Shown piece by piece: positions 9,509-21,184 of a stretch of 64,000 bases of DNA. The stretch spans positions 134,990,430 through 135,054,429 of the forward strand of contig OW240916.1 of assembly GCA_933207985.1 (NCBI GenBank), in the 5' to 3' direction. Source of the DNA: Pelobates cultripes. Taxonomy: Eukaryota > Chordata > Amphibia > Anura > Pelobatidae. Within the stretch, counting starts at the first letter, position 1; each line of letters opens with the position of its first letter. Both the position numbers and the translations under genes were made by a program. The notes below the pieces were generated by a model. That model was not told where the DNA came from and searched no databases. It saw only the letters and a list, made by a program, of their open reading frames with translations.

Positions 9509-11835
9509 CTAAGTAGGTGTGATAGTACCCAGTGATTGAAGGGAGCCCAGTGCCCCCTTGACTCTTGGGCAGCTCCAGTTGCGATTTGCTAAAGCTAGGG
9601 GCCAGTGGACATGGATTGGAAAAAAAAGGTTCAGGGAACCACCACCGGGATTGTCTGGAACAAGTACAGGATGCGCGGGAGTATGTTCATTTTCACCGCA
9701 TTGATGCGGCCGAACCAGGATATATATAGGTCTATCCAACGGTGTAAATCTGATTGTAAGGCCGGGAGGATAGGGAGAAAATTTAGTTGGTAAAGGAAGG
9801 ATAGTTCCTTTGGTAACCAGATGCCAAGGTATTTGAGTTTTGCCGCACAGCAAGAGAAGTCAAATTGTGCGCGCAGGTGCATCTCTCTCTCGGCAGGGAG
9901 TGTAATGTTAAACGCCTCAGATTTCTCCAGGTTTAGTGAAAGGTTGGAGAGCTGGCCAAACTCCCTAAAATTGTGCAGGAGGTTGGATCACATCCCGCTA
10001 TTCTTCTTAGACTGGTTTGTCCACGAAGAATAGCATGTCATCCGCATATGCTGCGATTCGGTGTTCCATATGTCCCAGGGTGTACCCCGTAATACCCCCG
10101 TCCTGTCTGACTGCCTCCAGAAATGTTTCTAGAGAAAGGGCAAACAGGAGGGGGGACAGTGGGCATGCCTTGTCCCGTTCCATATGGGGAACGGGGCAGA
10201 TAGAGCGCCCTCTTTCGGTATTAAAAAAATTACTGTGCGTAGTGTGTCCTTTGGAAACTGTCCCCCAGTCAGGATGGAATTCAGGCCCTTTAACAGTTGA
10301 GGAAGTAGGGTGTCCCTAAAGGTGCATTTGTAGTTGTTTGGGAGGCCATCAGGGCCCAGTGCCTTTTTGGCTTTCAATAGCTTAAGGGCTGTGGCAAGTT
10401 CCTCTATGGTCAGGGGCTGTTCCAGGTTGTCCACCATCTCTGTTAGCTTATGGGATAAGCCAGTATCCCGTCTCCCCCAAACCAACCTGGGCAAGAGAAA
10501 CAATCCCATGTCCCCCCACACAACAGCAGTCCACACCCGGTGCACTTCTTCCAGGCCCCCACTTGACCAACACATAAGCAGGAGGTCCGCTGGGCCTGGG
10601 TCTGCGATCAGGGGGCAACAACAAAGGGAGAGTACATACCCACCTGCAACCTCAGTCTCTGCAGTGGCCTCGGAGAACACAGGTAAAAGTCATTGTTATT
10701 CCTGCAGCAAGTGATCGCAGAGGTTGGGCCAAAGGGTCCAGAGTCACCTCTATTCTTCAGGACCATTCGGTCCGCCCCTCATCTGGGGTGGGATATCGCA
10801 TCGGCCGGGTCGGTTCTACTGCCCAGGATGCCCGAGGGGGCCAGGGCGCATCAGGGGACCCTCCAGGATCCAAGGGCTCACAGGAATCCAGGGGCATCAT
10901 TAGGTCATCTCATACGCCAGGTATTGTCCTTTCGGGCCCGGAGGCTGAATGGATATAGGGGATTCTGCGCTCCTGCAGTAAGCGGGTGAGAGACCTCAGG
11001 GCCTGGCGTGCTTCCAGGGTTATAGCCAAGAGATCTATATATAAGGCCACCTGAGCCTCTTCGTGGTGACGGTCTGTGGCCTGGCTGCTCTAATGATGGC
11101 CTCCTTGAGCTGGAAGGACAACAGGCAGCAGATCACATCCCGCGGCAGGCCATCTCTCCTAGGGGGCGCAACGCCCTGTGTGCTCTCTATATGGAACTCG
11201 TCCTGAGCCTCCTCACCCAAAATCTGCATTAACAGCTGTGTCAGGGTGTCTGTGAGGTCTCCACCTTCGCTCTCGGGTAGGCCTCTGATGTGGATGTTAT
11301 TGCGCCTTTCCCAGTTGTCCAAGTCTTCCACTTGCCTACGCAGGTCAAGGAGGACTGAGCCCTGTCGTGATGTGGCTAGGTCAGTTGCTTGTGAGTGCTG
11401 GATGGCCTGTATGTTTTCTGTTTTTAGTTCAGACACCCGCTACTTGAAGGTGGTGAGATCCCTGCGAACCTCCATTATTTCCTCTCTGATCCCCGACCAT
11501 AACTAGGTCACCAGGGCCGTTTTGTCCGCTCCACTGAGCATGTTGGCAGAGATTGTCGATAGTTCGGCAGAGTGTTTTGCCTCGATATAAGCCCTGCTGC
11601 AAATCTGCAACGGGGGATGCTGGCGCCATTTTGTCCAAGGGCCGCGTGTGTCTGAGGCCGTCAGGGAAGGACAAAAAAAAAAAATCGTCCACGGAACCAG
11701 ATGCACGTCTCGGTGAAGCTGGGCCAGATGGTCCAGGGGTCACCTAGGGTTGCGTTTTCCCCATGATTTAAGGCAGGAGCGCTGTAATACTAGGCTATGT
11801 GGGCTGAAGTTGTGGAGCCTCTGTAGTGTGCGACC
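9509..11835 (-). pseudogene. Deleted L1/Tx1-type LINE copy
   Basis: On the minus strand, ORF1-like sequence (about 11743-11035; MTPGPSGPASPRR, then LDLRRQVEDLDN and GLPRDVICCLLSFQLKEAI) is followed by parts of an ORF2 reverse transcriptase. These are ALGPDGLPNNY and FPIWNGTR near 10.2-10.4 kb, YADDMLFF near 10.03 kb and LKYLGIWL...WFGRINAVKMNILPR near 9.65-9.83 kb. It is homologous to the complete element at 40843-48604. The end of ORF1, the spacer, the endonuclease and several RT blocks are deleted, and stops and frameshifts are frequent. Clearly dead. Confidence 0.85.
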
Positions 11836-12019
11836 TACTCTACTAACCGGCAAGCCACACCTACTAGTTTATCTTTTGTTAAAACAATAATATTTTAAAG
11901 TTTATAGTTAAAAAATTCCAAGTGTTTTTCACAACCATAAGCATCGTGTATACAAATATAGATAATATGAAATGCTTCCTGAAGGAAAAAAAAAAAAAGC
12001 TGTGGCTTCTCAACCCTAC

Positions 12020-12182
12020 CTGTATGTAGTATGCGGAACATACACTTCTTTTATAGGAAACTCCAGGATCTCCTTGATGGGGCGAGTTCGACCTTCAGGA
12101 AAGGGTTTTATTGGAAGTAGCTCAGGAGTAAGGCATCCACTGAGCCCATCACTTACTGGGGAAATTTCCAGCTTCAGCACAC
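12020..12182 (-). CDS. dock8: dock8 coding exon 14 (start of DHR-1)
   Basis: 163 nt on the minus strand, with acceptor TTCATTCAAG and donor GTAGGG. Two carried bases, 53 codons and two outgoing bases. It encodes [48 protein letters not shown]. Human has LTPEMLPVKPFPENRTRP and EVYVPHTVYR. EVYVPHT is where the DHR-1 (C2-like, phosphoinositide-binding) domain begins. The following intron (878-12019, 11.1 kb) hosts the antisense ANGPTL-like gene. Confidence 0.96.
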
Positions 12183-12689
12183 CTTGAATGATGAATTGAT
12201 ACAAAGCAATGCAACACTATTTTAATTGAAAGTCATTTAATGTTGACAAATGTTTATTTTTACTACACCTATCAATCCTTTATCACTTCTGAAAGCTTCT
12301 AGGTTACCATTGACTTGTGTGCAATGTTATCCTATTCCCTTTAGGTTATAAACTTGTCTGATCAGGGCCCTCGACAATTCTTTTCTTGAATGTAAGAATT
12401 TAATTAGATGTTTCAACCACTGATTGCACGGAGCTGCAGAATATTTAACCGATTTATAAAGGATAATTATTACAATAATATATAAATGATGTGGAAGTCT
12501 ACTTAGAATTAGAAGTATGGGTCTACTTTTTAAAATTATACACTGACTTATAAAAGTATAGAGTATATTTAAAAGGATAACCCAAGCTAGAGCTGACCTG
12601 ATAATTTTTTTAAAACGCAGAAATTTGTTGACTTCTTGACTTGAATTCTATTTGGCAGCAAATGCAAGAAACCGATCCAAAGCACTCAC
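12183..12689 (-). other. dock8 intron 13
   Basis: A 507-bp AT-rich intron between exons 14 and 13. No repeat or RNA recognised. Confidence 0.7.
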
Positions 12690-12780
12690 CTGATATAGAT
12701 TTAACGCGTCTTTGCAAAGCTGATCTCTTATAATCTGCTAAGTGTTTAAATAAGTCTTCATCACTGAGACGGTCTCCTTC
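12690..12780 (-). CDS. dock8: dock8 coding exon 13
   Basis: 91 nt: 30 codons plus one base. The acceptor is AAATTTTATTAG and the donor GTGAGT. It encodes [20 protein letters not shown] then [10 protein letters not shown], against human [20 protein letters not shown] and LQRRVKSIP. It links the N-terminal domain to DHR-1. Outgoing phase 1. Confidence 0.97.
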
Positions 12781-14308
12781 CTAATAAAATTAGAAAAGGC
12801 AGTGGTTTTTACATGTCAATGTGTGCAAGAAGATGTATAAAATGAATGTACTAGATCAGGCCATCTTAGCTTTGACCATGTGGATTCCCAAAACTTATCA
12901 TACAGTTTCTTCCTCTTTTGGGTTGAATTTATGGCATTACTGTAAAACATTTGCAACAAGCAGAAGTGATGCACAACCAAGGTTACAAGGCTATTTTGGG
13001 AGTGGTATTACAAAAAAAAAATCTTAGCATATACTAATTAGGTGCAAAGTACAATATATATTTTTATTCATCTAAAATACTGCTGGTGTGTTCCGATACA
13101 AAATCTCTGCCTAGTTATACAAGGTTGCACATAAATATTAATTGCAATAGTCAACAACATAAGAATGTCTGCCACATTCTGTTTGATCTATATTAATAGA
13201 AGAGAAAATAATATCCTCAAAAAAGATCCAATCCTCAAAAAAAGTTAATCCTTATTAAAATAAAAAATAGGCTCCCTCCAATACTATGTTTAGGAATTAT
13301 TCACTAAACTTAGAAATATCAATAATTGAACTTCAAATTAGAAAGAAAAAAAAAAGTTATCAGTTCAGAAATTTGTCTATACTGTTATTTTGGCTTTAAG
13401 ATGTGAAGCTTCCTGTCCAATTCCTAACAATTTCTTGCTTTAGTTAACTGAACACTGTATTGTTTAAAAAATAAATTGTGTGTAGATTACTAGGCCCCCT
13501 GTTGTTTTTTTATTCCTTTTTTTCAAAGTTTAGAAAAGTCATATAACTTACCTGCAACCTAGTGCCAGCGTAGGCTCATCGCTGCACTTTGATCGGACTA
13601 CAGTGATATCATCAAGACCGATGATCTCTGGTTTAATGAAATGCTTCTCACAGAGAAGCACAGAGGATCTATGATGCATGTGTATCAACTGTTGCAAACT
13701 GCAAATCCACCAAACAAATGCTTCTCATACAGAAGCATTGTACCCACTGTTTCACTGACAAGCATCATCCTGTGCATGATGGCTCCAAATGGTGAAGACC
13801 TTTGAACATCAATAGCTACTAGAGAGGAAGAGTCTCTAGTAGCTATCTGTCTGGCAGCCACTAGCGGTGTGTTTTCAGGCAAATGTAAACATTGAGGTTT
13901 CTAAGAAATTGTAATGTTTTACATTGTCCAAGAAAAAGGATCGCATCTATGTGCCTTCCAATGATTCTCTATGGAGGACTGCGACAGTACTGCGCATGTG
14001 TATGCAGCTTCAGGGTATGTTAAGATAAGAGAACCAGGCAGCATAGCCCATACTCTCATACCCAAAATGTTTCAAGGTGTGGATTAAGACCGCACTTCCA
14101 AGTATTCGAATTCCTAAAATATTTAGATTTGGGGCCACTAGGGGGAGGGAATAACTGTAGGCACAACAACAACCTCATCTAGATAAGGTCGTTATAGTGA
14201 GTACTGTGTTCCTTCAAGATGCAGTGCATTTGGTGCTTACAGTGCCCCTTTAATATTACTGTAATATCAGCTCATAACCCTCCCATAGGATCAACATAAA
14301 TATTGTAC
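12781..14308 (-). other. dock8 intron 12
   Basis: AT-rich intron. The right part (13560-14255) contains palindromic, repeat-like sequence (GAAATGCTTCTCACAGAGAA and related) and ends GGTGCTTACAGTGCCCCTTTAA near 14250, the right end of a T2-like MITE whose left end I could not fix. Confidence 0.5.
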
Positions 14309-14430
14309 CTGTTTAAAGAAAGTGTTAACTGTAAGTGTTGTTGCTTTAAATGGTAAGGGGGAACCATCGTCAATTGAATTGCTTCTATCAGAGAATCTCC
14401 TCCCCGGGGTCAATGAGGATCTTCTATCAC
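14309..14430 (-). CDS. dock8: dock8 coding exon 12
   Basis: 122 nt: two carried bases plus 40 codons. The acceptor is AATTTGTACAG and the donor GTACAAT. It encodes a Ser/Arg-rich, probably disordered linker (DRRSSLTPGRRFSDRSNS) that ends TLTVNTFFKQ. This matches the human linker, which carries similar Arg-Arg-Leu-Ser and TLSVSSFFKQ segments. Its basic RRFS-type sites resemble basophilic-kinase motifs, which is inference only. Confidence 0.9.
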
Positions 14431-14682
14431 CTGTACAAATTATTAAAAAGTAATAAAACTCAGAGAAAAATCATGCTGGTTTGTTCAGCCAGTTTGTTTA
14501 AAATGTATGCAGAAGCAGAAATGTATTAAAATAATGGAAAATCACATTGTATATACAAAGTTGAAAGACTTAATTTAAGATATTCTACCAATTGATCACA
14601 ATTTAGATAAAACTTAAAGGGGAATTGATATATTTTGCTTTTTGGTTATCAGATATTTTGACATATGACATTGATTGTCCTG

Positions 14683-14702
14683 ACACACACACACACACAC
14701 AC
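14683..14702 (+). repeat. (AC)n microsatellite
   Basis: Ten AC dinucleotides in dock8 intron 11. Confidence 0.9.
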
Positions 14703-14825
14703 ATGCAAGCATGTACTTCTTCTAACCGAAATCAAGTTGGGTTAATGATCTAAACACAATAATATATTTGACAAATTTGAATGCAGGACTTGATAAAAGA
14801 CAACCCAACACAATTACAAGTTGGT

Positions 14826-14950
14826 TGGTGACCTACAGGCCGGGGTATGTAATGTTTTGGACAACATCTCCCATAATGCTTTTACAGCAATAATAATGGC
14901 AAAGCATAAAGGGAGATGTAGTTCAAAACACCTGGCATGCCGAAGGATGT
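14826..14950. repeat. Palindromic MITE, ACATCTCCCATAATGC family
   Basis: The half TTTGGACAACATCTCCCATA / ATGCTTTTACAGC is mirrored by GGCAAAGCATAAAGGGAGAT / GTAGTTCAAAACACC. The same fold-back recurs at 15483-15590 and 36432-36530. It is a non-coding hairpin element; superfamily not assigned. Confidence 0.65.
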
Positions 14951-14970
14951 CTACCCATGACCTACAGGAT

Positions 14971-15116
14971 TATGGACTCAGTGGTGGATTGTGGGGAACA
15001 AAGAGCCAGATTGCATAATCATGCTTGTAGCTTTCCACTTTGGTATGGACTCAGTGGTGGATTGTGGGGAACAAAGAGCCAGATTGCATAATCATGCTTG
15101 TAGCTTTCCACTTTGG
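14971..15116 (+). repeat. Perfect 73-bp tandem duplication
   Basis: Unit 14971-15043 (TATGGACTCAGTGGTGGATT ... CCACTTTGG) is repeated without a visible mismatch at 15044-15116. It lies in dock8 intron 11. Confidence 0.95.
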
Positions 15117-15482
15117 TTTTTAAAATCACCACTGAGGTGATCACAGACATATGGGGCACATTAATCTCTCTTTATTGTACCTTAGAGTGTGCAGCATTGT
15201 ATTTTCATTGTCACTATAAAATTAGACCTGCCAATTATGGCTGCAGTACATCATATGTAATGAGATCTAGGATGTGTTCCCCAAAATATCCAGCACGAGT
15301 AGCTACTACTACTAACAAACTGCAATGTGCTGGATGGTGTGCTATTTTGAATTTGAGTATACACAGGATCGGTTGACAATGTAAGAAATTAATTTATGGA
15401 GTATCCCGATGAGCACTGAATAGATACAATGGTATTCTGTCAAATCAGATAAAAGAGATATTGTAAAGTAGTGAACACTCCA

Positions 15483-15590
15483 TACGTTGTGGACTACATC
15501 TTTCATGATGCTTCGCCAGCATTATGGCTGTAAGAGCATTTTGGGAGATGTAGTCCACAACACCTAGAGTGCCAAAGGTTGCCCTGTTCT
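15483..15590. repeat. Palindromic MITE, second copy
   Basis: GTTGTGGACTACATCTTTCA / TGATGCTTCGCCAGC is mirrored by GCATTTTGGGAGATGTAGTC / CACAACACC. Same family as 14826-14950, about 70 bp from dock8 exon 11. Confidence 0.7.
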
Positions 15591-15657
15591 ATAGTTTAAA
15601 CAATGGGCAACATCTGAAAAGAATATAATGGGATTTCAAAAGCAAACATACTCATAC

Positions 15658-15817
15658 CATTGGAGTTTTCAAAATCTGGGGCTTCTTTTTCCAAAGTCAT
15701 AACGTTGATGCAGCTTAGCAGACTAATTGGCACCCAGGCAAATGGCATTCGGTATTTTCCCATTCGTTGACAGAAATTTTCAGCTTGAGATTTTAGCTTT
15801 TCTATTTTTTCTTTGGT
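15658..15817 (-). CDS. dock8: dock8 coding exon 11
   Basis: 160 nt on the minus strand, with acceptor TCTTTCTAG and donor GTATGAG. It encodes 53 codons plus one base: [20 protein letters not shown], then [13 protein letters not shown]. Human has [20 protein letters not shown] and [13 protein letters not shown]. The C-terminal part ([13 protein letters not shown]) diverges from human, as expected at the edge of the conserved block. Outgoing phase 1. Confidence 0.96.
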
Positions 15818-15953
15818 CTAGAAAGAGAGAGTTGAAGCTCTAGATTAGGTTTTTACTACACTTTTGTTTTTCTAAAAATTCCATTATACAGAAAGGAGAG
15901 CAGTGCAAATCTTAGTGCAAAAAAGAGACACCACATTGTACATAAAATACATG

Positions 15954-16515
15954 GAGGGGGCGGGGCCTAAATCGCAAGCTGACCATATGTGCTATTTATA
16001 AGCTCCTGCCATAAAAAAACTATAGCTCAGCTAAAACTATATATACACCACTGCAAACAGCTAAAATCCAAGGGACACAAGGGGTCCCAAAATAATTTTT
16101 GCGAGCGTATTCTAATGTCTGGCCCTGAGGCCTACTGGGGTTGCCGGCCCGTCAACAGGGAGAGGCGGTCAGTCTCCCACATGGGAACACACATCTTAAA
16201 GTGAATCTACTTGGGCCCCAGTCCCCTCCCTGCACACACTTTAGATCAGTGCGGGTTATCCCGGCCTCCACTGGGACCACTAAACACGCTGCAGGGGCAA
16301 ACACGATCTCAACAGCGTGGCAAAACAAAGACACTAAATCAAGCAGGCCTTGAGAGTCTATATTTATTGCAACACTTTGAGGCCAGATTTGACAAACTTT
16401 GTCAAGATTTCTGGACTCGTATAGCATGTCGCTCATGTACTTCAGCCTCATCTGTTCCCAAGCAGCTGCTCCAACTCGCTGTCCCTCCTCTGTGCAAATA
16501 TGTGGACATGCATTG
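15954..16515 (+). mobile_element. Non-autonomous retroposon fragment, GGGGGCGGGGCCT 5' end
   Basis: Begins GAGGGGGCGGGGCCTAAATC and shares order and wording (GGCGGGGCCT, TGTGCTA, AGCTCCTGC) with the 5' end of the minus-strand insertion at 59724-61877. It is probably a truncated or diverged copy of the same family. The 3' limit is uncertain and no long ORF remains. Confidence 0.45.
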
Positions 16516-16520
16516 AATGA

Positions 16521-17300
16521 TCACATGATATAGGACATGACATACTCACAGATACATTCTGGCAAGGAAGGATTGATCGTCTTCCTCCTACAAGCTTTCA
16601 ACCGAATAGGAAGTTCGGGTGACAGAGACAGATTGCAAGGAAGGATGATTAGACTGTGAGTGAAAATTCGATGGTGAGAAGGTATGTGGGGAGGGGAGTC
16701 TGGCAGAGCAAAGTAAGTTGATCCATGTAACAGGTGCAGCTTAAGAAAGGTCCTTATGGCTGGAGTCAGATAAAGTAGAGAGAGGAAAAGAGAAAAGCAA
16801 GTCATAAGCAGAACAGAGAGAGGAGTTGGAAAAGTACGTGGAGATCTAGGGGGATGCAACAGGAGCTGGAGTAAGTTTGGCTTACAAGTAGTGGATTGTT
16901 ATATGCAATACAGCCTGTGGCAAGATACGCACAGTTGCTGGACAATGTTAGTGAAATAGTTTGTGTGGTTACTTGGCAGAGTACAGACTACCTAGCGCAT
17001 GTGAGTGCCAAGTGCTGAGTTTCATTGTCTGGCAGAAGATGAGAAGAAGTGAACTGAATAAAATGTGTTTTATTGTGTTTTGTTTTATTTAGAAAGATAT
17101 ATGCTGTAGCATCTGCATAAGCAAGAGCAGGGTAGTAGATGATATACAGCAATTGAGTTATAGGAATCTAGCAGAGGTGTTCATAATCGATTTGAAAAAA
17201 GAAGACAGGAGCAGGGATGTTGGGTAGGTATTGCAATAATCTAGATGATAATTTACCAGCAAATGGATAAGACTTCTGGTTGACTCTGGTGATAGATTGA
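16521..17300 (-). pseudogene. L2-type LINE remnant
   Basis: The minus-strand translation of 17158-17300 gives [20 protein letters not shown] then [10 protein letters not shown], matching the conserved LDYCN region of the L2-type LINE reverse-transcriptase C-terminus. Further sequence to 16521 (SFHSL...LSPELPIRLK in pieces) is consistent with its tail. Broken by stops. Confidence 0.55.
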
Positions 17301-17505
17301 TAAATTGCAATGTTTTGTAGATGAAAGTGGAAAACGCACAATCGTGCACAATAGCGGCTCTCGTGCCTGCCGGATCCAGGGCTGATGCCCCGTTCTCCCT
17401 ACCCGAAAGACAGGTGCAGGCAACCGTTTTCTTTACTATATGACTCCAGAGAATTATATACTTCAACCTACAACATATATTGACATTTAAGGATGCTGAA
17501 CTTAC

Positions 17506-17586
17506 CTTCCCACCTTCATTCTCTTTTAAAGTCATATATGGTTCAGCACAGTCTGAGATTTCACCTTGCTGAAGAACCTTTTCAAT
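17506..17586 (-). CDS. dock8: dock8 coding exon 10
   Basis: 81 nt, 27 codons, phase 0 at both ends. The acceptor is TTTTATTGCAG and the donor GTAAGT. It encodes [18 protein letters not shown] then TLKENEGGK, against human [18 protein letters not shown] and VIKESDGGK. Intron 9 is only 235 bp. An L2-type LINE remnant lies just downstream in intron 10. Confidence 0.97.
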
Positions 17587-17821
17587 CTGCAATAAAAGAG
17601 AAACACTAAAAGTTACTCTTTAGCAATAGAAAAAAAGTATTTTACAACATGTTTTATGCCACAAAAATGCAGTAGAAGTTTTAACATTGATATATGTGCG
17701 TATTTGTGTGGTAAATTTGAATGGAAGAAAGGGTGAGGTAATGATGAGGATTTCAGAGATGTAGCAAGGTAGCCAAGACAGACGGTTTGCTGTGCTGATT
17801 TAGCTCTAAAGTCAGACTCAC

Positions 17822-17971
17822 CTTTACAACTAAGAAGATATCTTGAGAAGGATAGGTAATTGAGAACAGAGCTGCTTTAGCTTGACTGGATGGGTCAATG
17901 CTGGGTGTGTGGTTCCGTAGGAAAACCTTGAATACTTCAGAATTCAGATCACAATGAAAATTTTCAGAGAT
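17822..17971 (-). CDS. dock8: dock8 coding exon 9
   Basis: 150 nt, 50 codons, phase 0 at both ends. The acceptor is TTTGAAACTAG and the donor GTGAGT. It encodes [19 protein letters not shown], the NHTPS motif and [11 protein letters not shown]. It aligns with human [19 protein letters not shown] to YPSSDIYLVVK without gaps. This is the hydrophobic core part of the DOCK-C N-terminal domain. Confidence 0.96.
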
Positions 17972-18296
17972 CTAGTTTCAAAATAACACTTTATCATACA
18001 CCAGCTATAAGAATGCATAACAAACATTTAACATTATACATATTTCAGAAACTTCACACTGCTCCGCCAAAAAAGTATATTTAAAAAAAAAAAAAGAGTT
18101 AAAGCGAATCTCTTTATTCACATTTGTAATATTTGCAAAACAACATTTTATTTTATATTTATGCTCACTTAACTGACAAAGCTTAACACCAAAATTATAG
18201 GTCATATTCTGCATCGAAGCAATACTTATTTTTAAATATATACATTGTAAAGGCATTGAAATATATGATGAAAAAACTTTTGGAACTATTTATTAC

Positions 18297-18363
18297 CTTC
18301 TTTTTCTCTTTAAAATCATAGAGTGCAATAGTTGCAAAGAGAGGCTCAATATCAATGTCAAAC
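18297..18363 (-). CDS. dock8: dock8 coding exon 8
   Basis: 67 nt on the minus strand: one carried base plus 22 codons, FDIDIEPLFATIALYDFKEK then KK. It matches human [22 protein letters not shown]. The acceptor is CTATTTTGTAG and the donor GTAATA. The outgoing phase is 0. Only 325 bp separate it from exon 9. Confidence 0.96.
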
Positions 18364-18496
18364 CTACAAAATAGAGGAGCACACTGATCACAAAAAGAAA
18401 AACGGGCAAACAAAAAAAATTATTACATGCACAGGGATTTTCACTAAAATGTGAAATGTAATGAATTTTAAAAAATAATGCAAGGTGATTACTAAT

Positions 18497-21038
18497 TTAA
18501 CCCCTTAAGGACAGAGCTTCAGAAGCTTGTCTTTCACTTAATGACAACAGCATTTTTTGCTGTTTACGCTCAACTGCAATTTGCATTTTACTATTTTATT
18601 GCACCGACACATACTATATACCGTTTTTTAAAGGACAGAAAGGGCTTTAATTTGATGTAACATATATATATATATATTATATATAAAAATGCTTATTTAT
18701 TATAAAAAAATACAGAAAAATGCAAAACAAAATTAACTTTTTTTTAACAGTTTTTGCAATAATAATGTGTGCATAATTAGTGCAGGTTAAGGAAATTAAT
18801 TAAAAATAAATTCATTTAGTTGTTCTGATTTACAGAATATATAATGTGTCTGGGATTTTAAGGTTTTTTAGGTAGTTACAGGTCACAAAGCACAAGGAGT
18901 AAAATAAACTTTTAATGTGAAGCGATTTTAGAATTTGGTATGTTTGTCTTGTAAGCTTAATAGCCATAAAAGAAAACAAAATTGCCACACAAAAGTATAT
19001 ATTTATATAAAGTAGACATCACAGGCTATTTACCCAAGGTTGTTTTGACACTTTCTACGTAGCCATTTCACCGCCAACCTCTGCTAAATATTGGAGTAAA
19101 ATTGTGGGTTTTTTTGGTTTTTGGCACACAAACTTATAACAAAGAAATTCTCATGTGTATTTTGTAAAGTTGGTGTGTGCTATTCCTGTACAAAGTTTTA
19201 TTTTGTGTTCAGTTACATCTGCTGAGTAAAATGACACCCCCATTGTATGTCTTTGGCACTATTTCGTGAAGTTACAGTGCCATATAGGATACCTGTCCTT
19301 TTCAGTATTCACAGTAGAATTTTGAGAGATGGATTTAATGAGCCTTTGCTTCCATTTGGGGTATTATAGTAGTTTGACTGTTCAAAAAAACCCCACAAAG
19401 GCCTACCATTTGTAAAAGTAGACACTCCAGGTATCTCATAAGGTGCATATTGTGCCTTAACATGCCCCCATTTTTTCAACAATATATGCCAAAGTATGTG
19501 ATAAAAAATAATTGTGTGCATTTTTTACATACGGATTGCATTTTTGCTGGGCATTTTGTATATTTCATATGTGCCACTAAGTTCAAACCCCCCAAATTAT
19601 TCTCAGCTAAGTCTTCTGAGTAAAAGGACACCCCCAATGAATGTCTTTGGCACTATTTCGTGAAGCTACAGTGCCATATAGGAGACCAAGCCATATCAGT
19701 TTTTACCGAACTTTGAATTTTGACGCTGGGCCTATGTGCAATTTCCAAGCATCTTCGCAGGTTTTAAATTCAAACTACCCCACTAAGGCCTACCATTTCT
19801 TAAAGTAGACACCCCAGGGTATTTCAAAAGGTATATTTTGAACCTTAGCGTGGGATCATTTTTCTGCTAGCTTGTACCAGGTGTAGTGGTAATAATAGTT
19901 TTTTCTGCCTTTTTGACACACAAAGTGAGTTTGCACAGTATATTTTGCAAACCTTATGTGTGCTACGACTGTATAATACTTCATATGTTGCTCAGCTATA
20001 TCGACTGAGTACAGCAATACCCCCGTATGCACCTTTGCCAGATATATGTGGACATCGGAGGGGCACATTTGGGACACAGCCATTCCAGTTTTTTTCAAAC
20101 TTTAAATTTTTACGCTGTGCCCATGTCCCATTTTAGAGTATTTTACCAGGCTATATAATCCAAATACCCCATAAAGCCATACCATTTCTTAAAGAAGACA
20201 TCCCAGGGTATTTCAAAAGGCATATTTTGAACCTTAGCGTGGGATCATTTTTCCGCTAGCTTGTACCAGGTGTAGTGGTAATAAGCGTTTTTTCTGCTTT
20301 TTGACACACAAAGTGAGTTTGCACAGTATATTTTGCAACCTTATGTGTGCTACCACTGTATAATACTTCAGATGTTGCTCAGCTATGTGGTCTGAGTACA
20401 GCAATACCCCCGTATGTACCTTTGCCAGGTATATGTGGATGTTGAAGGGGCACATTTGAGACACAGCCATTCAGTTTTTTTTCTAACTTTGAAGTTTTAC
20501 GCTGTGTCCATGTTCCAATTTAGAGTAGTTTAGATGGTTGGTTATTGAAATTTCACCACAAACACATACTATTTATTAAACAATACACCCTGGGGTAATT
20601 CAAAAGGCATATTTTGATCCTTGGCGTGGGATCATTTTTTCTCTAGTTTGTTCCAGGTGTAGTGGTAATGAGCGTTTTTAAATGTATTTTTTTTACTTTT
20701 AAAAACTAGTTTTTAAACTTTTGTTTTGCTTATTAATTTTTTTTTAACTTTCCTAAACTTTCTTAAAACTTTTTTTTTTTTTTTTACAGATTTAACATTT
20801 TTCTAAGCTTTTTCTAAGCAGCACTAACAGTAAATTCCCCATTTTCCCATAACTCCCAGCCACCCCAGCTAGCAAAATATATAAATTATAAAATATTTAA
20901 ATTAGTTAATTAAATAAATTTAACCCCTGAGGGTTAAAAAAATAAATAAAAATTTTAAAAAAATTAGATTACAGTATAATACTGTGATCTGTATTTTGAT
21001 CACTGTAGGCAGTGATCGACTGGCAGGGAAGGGGTTAA
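18497..21038. mobile_element. 2.5-kb TTAA-flanked element with internal tandem repeats (TTAACCCCTT termini)
   Basis: Left end TTAACCCCTTAAGGACAGAG; right end GGCAGGGAAGGGGTTAA. The 10-bp inverted termini TTAACCCCTT carry the TTAA target, as in piggyBac/Kolobok-like non-autonomous elements. Inside, about four diverged units of roughly 380-420 bp repeat (near 19.2, 19.6, 20.0 and 20.37 kb), each with a CTCAGCTA..TCTGAGTA block and an ACACCCCC/ATACCCCC block. There is no transposase ORF. It fills nearly all of dock8 intron 7. Confidence 0.75.
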
Positions 21039-21184
21039 TTTTTATTTGGACTGGCTAAAGGGTTTATTTTTGAATTTTAAATGTATACTGAAATCATAGC
21101 TAATTGGGGAAAAAACTGCCAATACATCATAATCTGCATGCTGCTCAGCTGCTTTTTAACAGTGAAGTTATAAAAGGTTCATAC

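Noticed and set aside
9821..11747. Several plus-strand ORFs of 60-126 codons
   Set aside because: They are antisense to the dead L1/Tx1 copy.
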